A model generated the notes under the pieces. That model worked only from the letters and a program-made list of their open reading frames with translations. It was not told where the DNA came from and made no database searches. Shown here one piece after another: positions 1-11,910 of a stretch of 64,000 nt of DNA (positions are counted from its first letter, which is position 1; each line of letters starts with the position of its first letter). Both the position numbers and the translations under genes were made by a program. This DNA comes from Cyclina sinensis (lineage: Eukaryota; Mollusca; Bivalvia; Venerida; Veneridae), in the NCBI GenBank assembly GCA_012932295.1, contig JAAONU010000010.1, positions 20,038,047 through 20,102,046 of the forward strand. Reading direction: 5' to 3'.

Positions 1-541
1 AAGCGTGTTGAAGATTGAACTACTAAGTATGACTTGTGGTAGACCACAAGCAAATAACTTTCAGCATCGTTTAGTGCCCGTCAAAACGAACACAATGGTA
101 ACAAACATTCAATTTAGCCAAAGACTGACTTTCATCCCTCTAGAATTACGGCGACGATATGAATTTTGAAAAAAAAACTAGCAAGATGTTTCTTTTCTTC
201 TTTGATTTTGCAACTTTGAAATAAAAAGTTCATTAAAAAGTTCATATTCTTTTACCTACAGTAAAAAAAGTGTTAAATCATAATCGGAGGTGAAATCTTC
301 TATTTCATGTGAAAAAATTACGTTGTACGATAAAGTAGAAAAACAAAACATTCATGATAAATGTAACTTTGTTCGAATGAATATAGAATGATTAATTTTT
401 GCGTTATGCAATTTTGATGCAACATCTGGCGTTACGTCTTAGAATTGGCTCAGTTTCTATGGTGTAGGACAACGTTTGTTATCTAAACGCGGACAAAATG
501 AATGACGTTGTTCCCAGACTATGGATTTTAGCAAAGGCCTT
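1..541. other. Upstream sequence, no feature recognised
   Basis: AT-rich sequence. No convincing coding frame, repeat or RNA gene was seen. Confidence 0.6.
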
Positions 542-545
542 TTAA

Positions 546-976
546 AGAGGCTGTACTCCAGATTTGACATAAAAAAAATTTTTTATGTCAAATCATATAT
601 TTAGATGCCGTGAGATTATAAGAACATAATATTTCACTTCAAAACTGAATATAAAAGTCAAAATAGAATAAAAAAACTATTTTCGCTCCAGCCTGATTTG
701 AACTCTGGACCCTCATGTTAACAAATTATTTCCAACGCTTTTGTGATACCATCGCAGCATGTGATATTACAGATATTTACTTTAAATCTTATACGATATA
801 GTTATACCGCCGCGTTACGGTATAGCACTTTGAAAGGGAAAAAAATCAATTTATAATGTAATTATTTGACTTATTTTTTGTCAGTAAGTTATTTTTTAAG
901 CATTAGTCATAAATATTACAAGAAATTTATAATACAAGAAAACTTTCTTTTTTTTGTCATCTGGAGCACAGCCCCT
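546..976 (-). mobile_element. TTAA-flanked TIR element with tRNA-like core, copy 1
   Basis: Terminal inverted repeats AGAGGCTGTACTCCAGAT (546-563) and the complement of ATCTGGAGCACAGCCCCT (959-976). Flanks are TTAA (542-545) and TTGA (977-980), a slightly eroded TTAA duplication. On the minus strand the interior holds a B-box-like GAGTTCAAATCAGG near 690-710 and a weak A-box-like segment 60-70 bp upstream of it. A second copy lies at 58759-59183 in the same orientation. TTAA targets suggest piggyBac-type mobilisation (inference). No coding capacity. Confidence 0.7.
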
Positions 977-2750
977 TTGAAGTTTAGATAAAACAACATG
1001 AAATGTAAATATGTCAGATTGTGTTCTTCTCAACAGAGTACAGCAGAATTATGCAACTGAATCCATTGGTAATGCGGCTGATTGTGTAGTTCTGTATAAT
1101 GATGCAATAGGAAAGGAAGGAAAGGAAGAGAATGACGGCTGGTCCAGCTGCTGCTGCTACACCAACCCAGCAAACAACCTCCAAACAAGTTGCTGATGAT
1201 GTCACAAAAAGAGTTTGGCTGCCATTTCCCGTCCTGGCACGATCACACTAGGAATGTCCAAGCAGAACTCAAAATCACGATGCTGCTTCGCTTGATCTGC
1301 ACATTCTACAATCTTGCAATTTATCTATTACGATTACTTACTGTATTCACTGCATGATTTTGAGAACTCAGAAACGCGGAATTACGCTTGATCTGCACAA
1401 CCTACAATCTTGCAATATATCTCTTAGGGTTGCTTGTAGCGTCAACTTTCTAATGATGCAGTAACATAAAAATCAGTCTAAGAGTTACCGAGAGATAAGC
1501 AGAATTAGGTGCCCCGAAACGAAAAAAAAAATCGCCAATATAACACCGTTCCTCTGTAAGGTAACTTTCGTGTTTCCACGGAGCTACCACGTTTGAACTG
1601 TTTGGCGTACAAAGGTCTCAAATATTGCTTAGAGAGTTAAATCCCATGTGACACCGTTTGCTAAAAAGTAGGTGGAGAGAGCCAGCAGAAGTGAGTGCTC
1701 TGAAAGACCGAAACTCACTAGTATAACATTATCTAACGATAACTGAATGAATGTATCTGGATAATGTTTCGAACACAATTCTTTCCCCTTGCTCTCTTTC
1801 CTATTGTTAAAAGGAATGGCTAATATTTGTTCGCATTCATGCACAGAATTTCCAAAAAAAAGGTTTGCAGAGGAAAGTTCGCGCAGGATTTGTCTCTTCA
1901 ATATAGTGAAGACAAATATATATAAACGAAATTTTAAAAGCTACTGTCCTGACTTCAAGCAAGCGCACTGCACCAAGCACATATTTCATAATTTTAGACT
2001 GTCTCAAATCAATATTTTAATAAAGGATCGGCTTCTCTATATTCGCGTATGCTTGTGTAAGGCATATACGTTAAATATGTATAGAAATGTACATTAGAAA
2101 TATTCACAACGTATTTTTGATAACTTGATATGCTGTTGCCCTGCCTCCAGGAGGGCAAACACAAACATTTTATAGTAAACTAACATTCCTTTTCAGGGTC
2201 AACCATTTCATTTCGAAAACAGTATTTTTAAACTGTTTTGTATATATTAATATACATGAAGAAAGAGAATTCTATTTTTACATTAATTTCTCAGTCGTAT
2301 TCGGATCGTTTGTGTAACATGCCCCCCTAGACGATTTTGTGTGGTGGTCAAGTTCTATCATTAAAGCAGACAAGCAGAAATAGCAGTCCATTATCTGCTA
2401 AATGGGCAACTGATTTATTTCAACAATTTTTTGGAGAGGGTAAAGATTTTTAAAAAGCCATTTTAAAGGGTCAAAAAATTTTTCAAGGAAGAGTTTTTCA
2501 AAGGTTGCAAAGGATTAATAAGAAATCTTGCCAAGTCTGTTGATATGAGCTGCACTCGGGTAAGTCCATGGATGATTCTCCCGTTTGTCTTGATTGACTT
2601 TTGTTTGTTGGAACTAAATAAATCAATTGAACTACATAAATAGTGAATACAAAGCTTTCTTCTGTATTTGACCTCATTTCGCTTGCATGCTGGGATTATA
2701 ACGTCCCAGCTTCGCCTTTCCTTTTCCTTTGTGCTACAACTATATGTTTC
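977..2750. other. Upstream sequence with a weak local duplication
   Basis: No gene recognised. A diverged duplication of about 50 bp occurs near 1284-1340 and 1382-1440; both copies carry 'cgcttgatctgcaca' and 'ctacaatcttgcaat'. The short frames at 1011-1205 and 1629-2097 overlap on both strands, lack family resemblance and are probably chance. Confidence 0.5.
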
Positions 2751-2980
2751 TTAACCCATTAATGTCTAGCGACTATGAAAGTGGACATAGGAAATTTGTG
2801 CTGACCAAGATCAGGTGAGATCAGCGGCGTCTGATCAGGGTCTTCTCTGTTTGCATAAATGATATTCTTACATAAATAGAATAAAATTGAAGAAATATAC
2901 CAGATACTCTTCTTTTATTTGAAAATGGACACGTCCAACTGACAAGGGTGGCTTAATCCATCAGGCACAAATGGGTAAGG
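2751..2980. mobile_element. MITE with TTAACCCAT ends
   Basis: Starts TTAACCCATTAATGTCTAG and ends with the inverted counterpart GGCACAAATGGGTAAGG. The interior contains an imperfect palindrome around 2803-2841 (GATCAGG...CTGATCAGGGTC). The layout matches a MITE family widespread in bivalves, with TTAA targets and CCCAT-type TIRs. The right-hand TTAA is eroded. Non-coding. Confidence 0.6.
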
Positions 2981-3254
2981 AACATTCCCATTGTTTTAAC
3001 AGCTAAATACAACCCCTATTTACAAATCTGCAGGAAACAATACCGGTTTCGTTATTGTGATGATGCATCAATTAAATGCTAATTAGGTACGGTCACGTGG
3101 GTAGTCATGAAACCAATGACAGATCTTTATTTACTACAAAAATGACCAATGTAGAAGAATAGTAAACCCATTATAGAATATATTTTATTTTTGCAAGGCT
3201 TATGACCCATCACTTTTGTACACAATGATTCTCCTAATGCTTATTCTTACTGTC

Positions 3255-3400
3255 AGGCGAGCGGGTAATCGGTAGTGGTTATTTAACTAGCTTGCGGCTC
3301 ACCAACCGGTCTCGTCGGGACAAGCCCCTTACAGCACTCGAATCTTTGACCTCCCGCTCCGTAAGCGGACGCCTTAACCACTTAGCCACGAATCGTGATC
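3255..3400 (-). mobile_element. tRNA-derived SINE (minus strand)
   Basis: Read on the minus strand there is an A box TGGCTAAGTGGTTAAGG (3372-3388) and a degenerate B box AAAGATTCGAGTG (3335-3347) at tRNA-like spacing, followed by a unique body running to about 3255. Acceptor-stem pairing is not evident, so this is a SINE head and not a working tRNA gene. Confidence 0.55.
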
Positions 3401-4734
3401 AGGAACCAGACTCTACATTTACGTTTGCTGCAGCAAGAATAAATAAATCATATTGCACATCCATTTAAAGAAATTGTGTTATACCATTCACTGTAAACTT
3501 GATTTTTTAAAGTTTTTTTGCGGTGTTTGACTTATAATAGATAACTTTACTCCAGAATATGCCTACATTTTTTCTTACAGATAATTGCTTTCATTGTTAT
3601 CTGTTCTGTATTCTGATAATTCAAATGATGTATTCTTCATCATCGCCAATTAAATCGAAGTCTTTCTAATTGTGTCAATTTTGTAAAATGTAGCTTTTAA
3701 AAATTGCTGTTTCGAACCTTCGAAATACTGATACTAGAATGTACATCAAGAACTATAAGAAGTCCCTTATCGTCTTTGACCTTTTACTTAGATGTTTGAA
3801 GCAGTACACTCCGTACAAGCAGCCTTGCCCAACTTGATGTCTGCTGAGTGTGAATGATAGAAAAGGTGATATTTAGCATTGCAAAATTTCAGAAATATAA
3901 CAAAGAAATTTACAGGCATTACAAAGCCTGACTTAGGCATATCATGGGAATGTGTAAATATCTCGCTTCTCAAAGGTTACTAGTATACTTATAAACTGAA
4001 GTACATGTATTACAGTACTTCTCTTTTTAAAAAATTGAAGTAATCCACAATCCAATTCGATAGGAAACATTGTTCCTACACAGAAGACGGGTTTTCAAGT
4101 CAAAATGCATTGTGTAACGAAATTTCTATGCATACTAACCGAGTTAAACTAAAAACAAAGGGAGATAATTCAAAATTCTAACGGCAATAATTACTGTAAA
4201 AATGTATTGAAGAAGACAAAGCAAAGCAATTATTTCCTTCAAGACCACCTACATACCGGACGGCGAAGGGGGAAAGAGTCCATCCACTTCTAAATTCAGA
4301 CTCTTTCTACTTTCTCCCTCGATATATTTGTTAAAGTTGAAGGTAATCCTGGAGAAGGGCACACGTTTTACTTGAAGACAATTCTTTAAAAGGAGTAGGA
4401 GTGCTTAGTCACACTATGTTTTGGACTGTTTTTTTTGTGCGGCCATAATTGACAAATGAGTTCAAAACCATATCTATAGTTCAAAATAGCGTGTCTGAGC
4501 TGTTTGCAAATGAAAATTTCGGCCAGTGTGTTAGAATCTTAACATGGAAAACATTTTGACCTGTGGATTTTTTAAACACATTTTACTAGATGAAACTTAA
4601 ACTTTAAATAGATTAAAATACTTACACTACATTTAAAGCTAAATTAGAAAACTCACAAACTATGAATTACATCCAAACGAAAACTTGAACGACAATGTAG
4701 TCCTGTTCGTCGAGTAAGGGAAGTAACTTACATC
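3401..4734. other. Upstream intergenic sequence, nothing recognised
   Basis: No gene recognised. One imperfect inverted repeat, GGAAAGAGTC/GACTCTTTC, occurs at about 4271-4311, and an AAAGGGAGATAATTC motif, common in molluscan genomes, at about 4158. Confidence 0.5.
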
Positions 4735-4820
4735 TTTGGTCTACAGTAAGGAGCGCATATTGATTTACTTTGTCGCAGTTGTAACTTTTCAATCATGTGA
4801 CGTCAGAAGTACTTCCGCCA
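4735..4820 (+). promoter_or_regulatory. Candidate TATA-less talin promoter (CRE plus ETS site)
   Basis: A full palindromic CRE, TGACGTCA, lies at 4798-4805 and an ETS-type site, ACTTCCG, at 4811-4817. The surroundings are richer in CpG than neighbouring sequence. No TATA box is visible. A strong splice donor follows within 80 bp. CRE and ETS pairs just upstream of a first exon are common in broadly expressed TATA-less promoters. Assignment to talin rests on the lack of any other gene between here and the start-codon exon. Confidence 0.45.
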
Positions 4821-4887
4821 GTGAGACCCAAAACGAGGTCCGAAGATGAACTCTACTCAGAAAGTTGCAAAAAATCACTTAATTTTG
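4806..4887 (+). other. TLN: Candidate non-coding exon 1 of talin (5'UTR)
   Basis: The segment ends at a consensus donor, TTTTG|GTAAGT, with GT at 4888-4889. The true transcription start is not visible, so the left border is a guess placed just after the CRE. Vertebrate talin-1 also starts with a non-coding exon ahead of a long intron. An ATG at 4846 opens a short upstream frame that stays open to the donor. If joined to the acceptor at 43609 it stops at 43636-43638, giving a 23-codon uORF. RNA-seq or CAGE reads would decide; another first exon inside the 38.7 kb intron is possible. Confidence 0.4.
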
Positions 4888-4893
4888 GTAAGT

Positions 4894-7385
4894 TTTGCTT
4901 GTTGTAAACAAAAACGAGCATACGTTTATCATTATCAAGTGCTGTGCAGATGATATGCATTCAATATTTCCTCCAGTATCCCGCATGATTTATAAATGAG
5001 AACGTTTTTGGTCGGGGCTGCAGCTTCCCAAAATTTTGAAAGGCAAAAGCGACCCAGTTTTGTCTACTTCCCTATATGGAACTTTCTTGATCTGGCAATG
5101 TTTCGTGCAGGGTATTATTGCGTGATTTAGACCTTAACCTTAATTTTCTGTTTCCAATCTTTTCATTTTTTAATTTTATAAGAAAGAGGAAATATATAAG
5201 TTCTGTTGCATTTGATGCAGTAGATGTGTGATATGCTTACAAATTTTGTGAATTGGTGTTAATATTGATTAATAAGACAATCAGACTGACAGTTTTTTTA
5301 AATACCTTACAGTCATCTTTTTCTTGGTCTGCATACATTTTAGGGGGCAGGTTAAGAATAGAATTTGGGTATTTTTAAGAATTCGTATACTTTTGATTCA
5401 AATCAAATCAAAATTTATTTATTGTCGGTATACATATAAAACATATCACAAAACATAAGCTATGTATAGCTTTTGACTGACATAATGGTTTGCATGATTC
5501 AGCACAGTAATAACATTGTCAAGTACAATTTTCTTGGGAATGAATGAAAATTGTCACTCACCAGTGGTGCAAAATTGGAGAAGAAACTGAGTCTTGCTGA
5601 AGGGTCTTTTATCATATCTATCTCTGTATACTGCCAAGCACTCACACAGGACTGTATGTCGGATAAGAGGTGAGAGAAGTAAAAACCTGGCAACAAAACA
5701 CTAAAAAAATTACATCAGGACATTTAATATGTTGTTCTTAGATTAATGTAAGCAACTGAGTTTACAAATGGTGTGAATGGTTTGCATGATGGGTTGCTGA
5801 ATTTGTAAATTGCCTTTTTTTATCAGTAAACATGACATTTTGAGATGTAGAGTGGAAATTAGCAGATTCTATTACTTGTTTAGGCCCTAAATAAGGCAAT
5901 CTTTTGCAATGTTTTTCAGTGTATTCAGTGTCACATGATCAAATTTGAATACCCCAGTGTAAACAAGAATAGCAGATCAACCTGAACATATGTTGAAAAT
6001 GGTTGTCAAGATGTAGCAGGCATAGTTTGCTTTCGGGTTTTAGAAGATTCATAAAATACAGTTTAACAAAAACAAATGATATTGTCTAAGCACACCGGTG
6101 ACTTAAATGAGTTTTCAAAAAATAAAATTTAGATGTGCTTCTTATAGTCGTCTTAATAAATTTGTCCTATAAAAATGTTTTTTTTCTGCTTATTGATGTA
6201 AATTAGCATCTTCTAAGTGAATGTGGACAAATCCAAGCTATGGCGGTGAAGCTACAGAAAACTAGTGTTGGTTTGTTTACTGTACCTTTTCTCTCTTGCA
6301 AAGTTTGTATGCATTGGTATAAAAATTTGCATGAACTGGTGATTACATAATATTTCTGTTGCCAGGCTGTATGATGTTTCTGGATTAACTATGTCAACAT
6401 TAATGGTAAAACATAAAATGCTCAGAATCTTTAGAAGTGAAAGTCTGTATATTGATTGATGGTATGTCACCTTCTTTGCAACCAATTATTATTGTAACAA
6501 AACTATTGTGCTGTAAATTCCTTCCCTGTCATGTAATAGGAGGTCCAGTTAAGGACCCTTGTTAAGTGATTTTTTTTCTGGAAGAGGGAGAGTAGAGGTA
6601 TACCCGTATTCAGAATAATTTTATGTTGTAGTCAACCAGAAAAGAAATGGGTATATGTGTTTAGTTGCTGTCAGTGTTAGGTAAGGTTTCCAAAGGTAAA
6701 GTGTGTCCAAGTGATCCAAATAGAAAGTTACATTTGACCTATGTTTTCTACTGGTAAAAGATGCTTGTCTTGTATATATAATAGTCACACTTCAAAATTG
6801 AAGGGTCACTAGTATAAACACAACTAAAGGCATTTAAAAGATGAGTTATTAGGTAAAGTGCTTTTTGTCATAAATGCATTACTTTGAAAGAGTTTTGAAC
6901 AAATTACTAGGGTTGAAAACATTCTTGGTGCTGTGAAATGAAGTAGAAGATAGCACATTTACGCATTCACTCCTTGAAAATGAAACCACATTTTTACCAT
7001 AAGTTACTCTGGAGCCTTACAGTATAAAAAGAGGGAAGTCATATATATTTTTTGTAAAATAGGTTTTGGAATTCTTTCAAGAGGTATAAATTCAAGTGTC
7101 ATTTGAACTTGTGATAAATTAGATGGTAAAAGACAGCAGGAAGACATTTATTGACAAGTAGTTTGCTTGGAAATACTAAACCTTATTAAAGGTAATTTTC
7201 TTTTAGCATTTTGTAATACCGTTAAATTTATGTACAAACTTATGATGCTTTTTTTCCAAATTAAATGGGACATACCCTACTATTAAACTATGATTTACTG
7301 CAGAACTGTTTTTTGGATCATTATTTGTAATATGAAAATGATAGATAATTAGAGAGGAGCATGTAACTGAGCTTAATTCATTTTT
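4894..7385. other. Intron 1, segment without recognised elements
   Basis: AT-rich intronic sequence. Short frames here (5499-5696, 6252-6485, both minus) show no family features. Confidence 0.5.
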
Positions 7386-7494
7386 ATGCCACCGGAGGGA
7401 GCATATTGTTTTTGGTCTGTCTGTCACCAAAATAACCTTGACCATAACATGGAAGTCCTTCCACCTACAGCCTCCCCCCCCCCCCCCCCCCCCC
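7386..7494 (+). mobile_element. Truncated HINE/pearl-like fragment ending in poly(C)
   Basis: The 5' hairpin ATGCCACCGGAGGGAGCAT, then ATTGTTTTTGG, TCTGTCTGTC and CTTGACCATAACATGG, match the element interrupted at 13956-14905. The copy ends in a run of about 21 C at 7474-7494. No 3' hairpin remains. Confidence 0.55.
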
Positions 7495-8610
7495 AATTCT
7501 GAATGTAGTATGTATATACAATCTAAATCTTCTGGTACTTTGCAGCAGGTTGGAGGTTCAAGTCGCAGCAGCAGTTTTCTCAAAGGCTTGCTCCGAAGCT
7601 GCCAGCCAATCAGAGAAATAATTTTAAACTGATCTTTTGTCAACCAAGCACCTAACAATAAGATAAGGGATCTTGGAGCAAATGTTACCATGAGAACTAG
7701 TGTTTTATAAATTTTTGAGGCTGGTCTTTTCAGTAGAGGTGACACTATAATGAACAAGTCTTTACTTTTCATGTATTTGTAGTTTATTCCAGATGCAGGG
7801 TTCTCAATATTAAATTTGAAATAATATTTTCATACCATACTTTTCATATCATTGCAGTCTGTAAAGGGTTTTATGGTATATTTACCTTGGATATGCGAGT
7901 CGAAGTTAACTTCAAGTACAGTGAATATCTTCATTTTCTTAACTTTCATTTTTGACTAGGATAGTTTGACATTCTTATTATTATTAGTAATAATATTACT
8001 GATCTGTATGCATATCTGTGACGATCATGGCTGTCAGATATGCTAGACTGAACATAAGCCGGTAGTAAAAGGTAAACCAGAAATGTTGGTGTTTACGGGT
8101 GTAAAAAAATACTTGTGGTGTTATATGAAACTAGTTTAATATTGTCTTTGAACTGTATGTATTTAGGGGAGTGAGGTTAGGTAATTAAACAAATATTTAT
8201 GGGGAATAAACTTCACTTTACCTCAATGGCATTAGACGACACAGAGAACTTTTGTCACTGTTGTGGTTGAACAGGCTGCACTGAGGTTGATTTATTAAAA
8301 TTGAGCAAAACCATGATGCTGTATTTTAAACATTTACAACATTATTGATCATCCTTACAAGTATGATTATACTTTAATGATGAATATTGACTGTATAGTC
8401 TTGTGCCAAAATGAAATGGCTTCAGATAACTGTGTCATAGCTTACTGACAGTCTGACGTGTATGATTATACAAATGTTAATCATCATTAATTAGGTTACA
8501 CATGAGATTTTCTTTTGAAGACATTCTTGGGAACCTATCGTTGATGAGGTATAATTTATTTTCCATTGGAGACCATTTAAAGCTTTAAAACTTAAATCTC
8601 TGTTGCAACC
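7495..8610. other. Intron 1, nothing recognised
   Basis: No element or exon recognised. A 189-codon minus frame crossing 7203-7772 runs through the poly(C) tract and has no domain signature. Confidence 0.5.
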
Positions 8611-8614
8611 TTAA

Positions 8615-9056
8615 AGCGACTGACTCACAGAATTTTGCTGAAATTTTTTTTTCTTAAAAATTTAAGAGAATTTAATATACTATGGAGAAAACATAATATT
8701 ATGCTTCTATACAACATGAAAACTGAAAAAAAAAGTTTTGATTTAACCAGGATTCAAAGCCACGACCTTTCACTAGCAGTAAAATATAGAACGACAATCT
8801 AGACCACTGAGCCACAGCGCCAACTTGAAAAGCTGTGTCAAAATTACGTTATAACTAAAGTATCTACCCCGTGACTAACGGGGTAAATTTTTTACTGATA
8901 AAAGTGGGTAAAACTTTATATTTTGATGTTTTTCTGTAGCAAAAAATGAATCAGTAACTTAGTTTAAATATGTTCTTCACAACTGCAGCAAAAATTTCAA
9001 GATATGAGAACATTTTCTTGTTTTTTCATCGTCGGCCCATCTGTGAGTCGGTAGCT
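8615..9056 (-). mobile_element. TTAA-flanked TIR element with tRNA-like core (second family)
   Basis: TIRs are AGCGACTGACTCACAGA (8615-8631) and the complement of TCTGTGAGTCGGTAGCT (9040-9056), bracketed by exact TTAA copies at 8611-8614 and 9057-9060. Inside, on the minus strand, there is a perfect Pol III A box TGGCTCAGTGG (8804-8814) and a B-box-like GCTTTGAATCC (8750-8760), followed by a spacer. The sequence differs from the family at 546 and 58759, but the architecture is the same. Confidence 0.7.
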
Positions 9057-9060
9057 TTAA

Positions 9061-11687
9061 ACATAATAAACTGTATAATTGTACAGACATGTTGGGTGTA
9101 CTTTATTGTTTTCAAACAAATGTTAGAACATGATACACACAGCTCTTAGAATCTATATGTTTACATGGTCAGATTTCTTGGATTAGTCTAGAAGCCAGTG
9201 CAAAATTTGATCTGTACTTAATATACATTGGGTTTATGAGCTGTTTCTAGCTGAATACGGAAAGGACTGTTTTATTCATAATGTTTGACCATTCATGAAC
9301 TTTGAATGATGTTTATTTCTGAAGATGATTGACAGGTGTGATTGACAAGCTGCACAGCTCATTGCCAATCTGACATACATTTGTTCAAATGTTTATCGTC
9401 ACTAATTAGGCCTGTTATGATATATTATGGTCAGTTGTTTTGAATTATCTGCTTACATTAACCAGATGAGCCTCAGGCGAAGTCAGGAATTTAGATTACT
9501 AGCAAATTATTAGTCATTATAATTATCTCAGGAGAATACAGCCAGTAAATGCCAGTATGAGCCTGTTGTCATTGTTTTAATTCTTCAAATCTCACTGCAT
9601 AAGGTACAGCATACTTTGAAAATCCATGTTTACAATTTTGAACTATTCTTGACCATGCAGTTGTGGAATTGAAAACACAATTTTAGAAGTCATGACTGGG
9701 TTTGAACTTGCAGCTTTTAGGCAATAGGTGACAGTCTGTCACCTTACTTTGTTATGCTGTAGGTCTATCAATTTACTCTGATAGTCCATAAGTCTGTCAC
9801 ATAACTGAAGAGTCTGGTCTTTCCCTTCTTCTTTTATTTTAAATGAGGAAAATTGTGGAAAGGCAGTAGTACTTGGAAATTTTTTTGTGTAGTGTTTTTG
9901 CAATGAGGAAAAAAGGATGTTTGTAGGCATGCCACGTGTTCCTTATTCATAGATCTTTTCTGGAAAGAAAAGAAGGAAGTTTTAGATCTTTCAAGTGGAC
10001 ATGTTGAGGGCTCAACTGGCAAAATTGCCAGTTCTGTTTCCTTGTAACTTAAGATTAAGAATCAAATTGTAAGATAGATTGTTTATAATCTAACAATTTG
10101 AATCACTCTAGTGTGGCCATGGTTGAAAGTTTTCAGTTAATGATACTGAATTCAATAATTTGAAAATGTTTTTGGTCTATATAAACACAGAGAAAATTGT
10201 AGTTTGAGTATTTTCATTGTTGAGTACTTTCATCCATGCTAGTCTATTTCAAACAAAACAAAAACTTAAGGTCCTGTTTGAGGCTCAGCGAAAAAAAAGA
10301 TATGAATAGAACCTTAGCAAGGTCTGAGTTTTGATTTTACAGACCCGTACACACTGTAAGGCTGGGATAATTTAAGTAGAGGTCCTATATTTCTTTCTGA
10401 AGACCCGTGGTAGGAAAGCCCTTTGTTAGCTGACATTGAAAAATATGCACTGAGAAAAATTCAGAATACAGAAGTAAATTTTTCTGTAAAAGATTGGATG
10501 ATGAATTATATATAGTATAGTGTATATGAATTTTGCAGTTAAGCCTCTGAACATTACAAAACATGACAAAGTTAGGAATTCTTTACTCTGTGAAATACAT
10601 AAGTGGAAACCAATCATCTAGCTATACAGTTTTCTGAAAAATGTACACTTCAGTTCTAGAATCATGCAGGCCTGTATTTTGAGCCTAGATTCAGCAGAAA
10701 AAAATCACTGTCTTAGGTATTCAGCATTTAGCAGCAGCTGGTTGTGTTTGGATAAAATCACTCATTCTGTCTTGGAAGGCTGAAAATGGGACTCTTACCA
10801 TACTCGTAAAGGTTAATCTGTATCTGACAGACTTGAACTTCTGGAATAGTTTCACAAACAAAAAAAATGTTATGAAAATGTCTGTAACAGGTTTGATTTT
10901 GTGGAAACTTCAAAAGACCCAGTATAGAAATTGTTTGTATAGAACTATCTAGAATAAAATGCTAACAGTCTTCTTGGAATTTTCTATAAAGCAAATATTG
11001 ATATCTTGACTTGGAATCGCTCATTATTCATAAAATAAAAACAGCTCTTGATGCATTTTGGAGAATATTCCCCTATTAGTATAATTGTCTTTCCTAGTTG
11101 GGCAGAAAAATTGCCCCATTATTGGATCAAAACAGTCTTTTATGGCAATACTGTCGAAAATTGTTTCTTACACAATTCATATCTTGGCAAGTTTTTAGTC
11201 GCAAAGAGTTCTGGAATCCATTTTACTTAAATTTGAGTTTTTTTTGTCTCACTAAATTTATTCTGCGTTAATTATGGTATGTCTTAGGGGTTTTAATTTG
11301 GAAGGTTTCTTATAAAAAGGAAATAAAAAGTTGGATAAACAGTTTAGATCAGCGAAATCAAAATATATAAATATTTAGAACAAGAACCAATTAACAGGTT
11401 CCTAAGAGAGCAAAGGTTTTTCGTAACCTTGCCGTAACTCCTCTGGGACTGTATCCACCATTGTGAAAGATCGCTGATTCTGTATATTTAGTAAAGGTAG
11501 CGCCTGAGTGTCTTGTGTACTTGATTTGTCCCTATGGCAAATTTAAATGTCTAAGACAAATGGTTCAATTGATTGCAGTAGAAAGTTTTTATACAATTGG
11601 AAATGATGGTTTGCGTTTAAAAGGCAGGATACACAAATGTGATGGAAGATAGCACACAGATTTCTAAAGGGGATTTAATATTTTTGT
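9061..11687. other. Intron 1, nothing recognised
   Basis: AT-rich intronic sequence. Only short chance frames; no repeat family or exon signal identified. Confidence 0.5.
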
Positions 11688-11778
11688 CCTTTTTGCACAT
11701 TATAGACATCCCTTTTTGCACATTATAGACATCCCTTTTTGCACATTATAGACATCCCTTTTTGCACATTATAGACAT
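11688..11778. repeat. 23-bp tandem repeat, about 4 copies
   Basis: Unit CCCTTTTTGCACATTATAGA plus CAT, nearly perfect, so recently expanded or homogenised. Confidence 0.9.
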
Positions 11779-11910
11779 GGCCAGTCTCTTTCCTAAATGA
11801 AAGCATTCCATTCATTATTGCTGTTTACCATGATAAGAAGTTTATATCCTATGGATTCTTAATATGTTTTTATGAGTGGTGAGATGGTGTCACCCAGATT
11901 TTTTTGTCAG

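Noticed and set aside
2136..2165. GCCCTGCCTCCAGGAGGGC hairpin as a solo HINE 5' end on the minus strand
   Set aside because: Only about 20 bp resemble the hairpin and neither microsatellite nor 3' end follows; chance cannot be excluded.
7203..7772. 189-codon minus-strand frame, the longest in the window
   Set aside because: It crosses the poly(C) tract (giving a Gly run) and a transposon fragment, with no recognisable domain or splice context.
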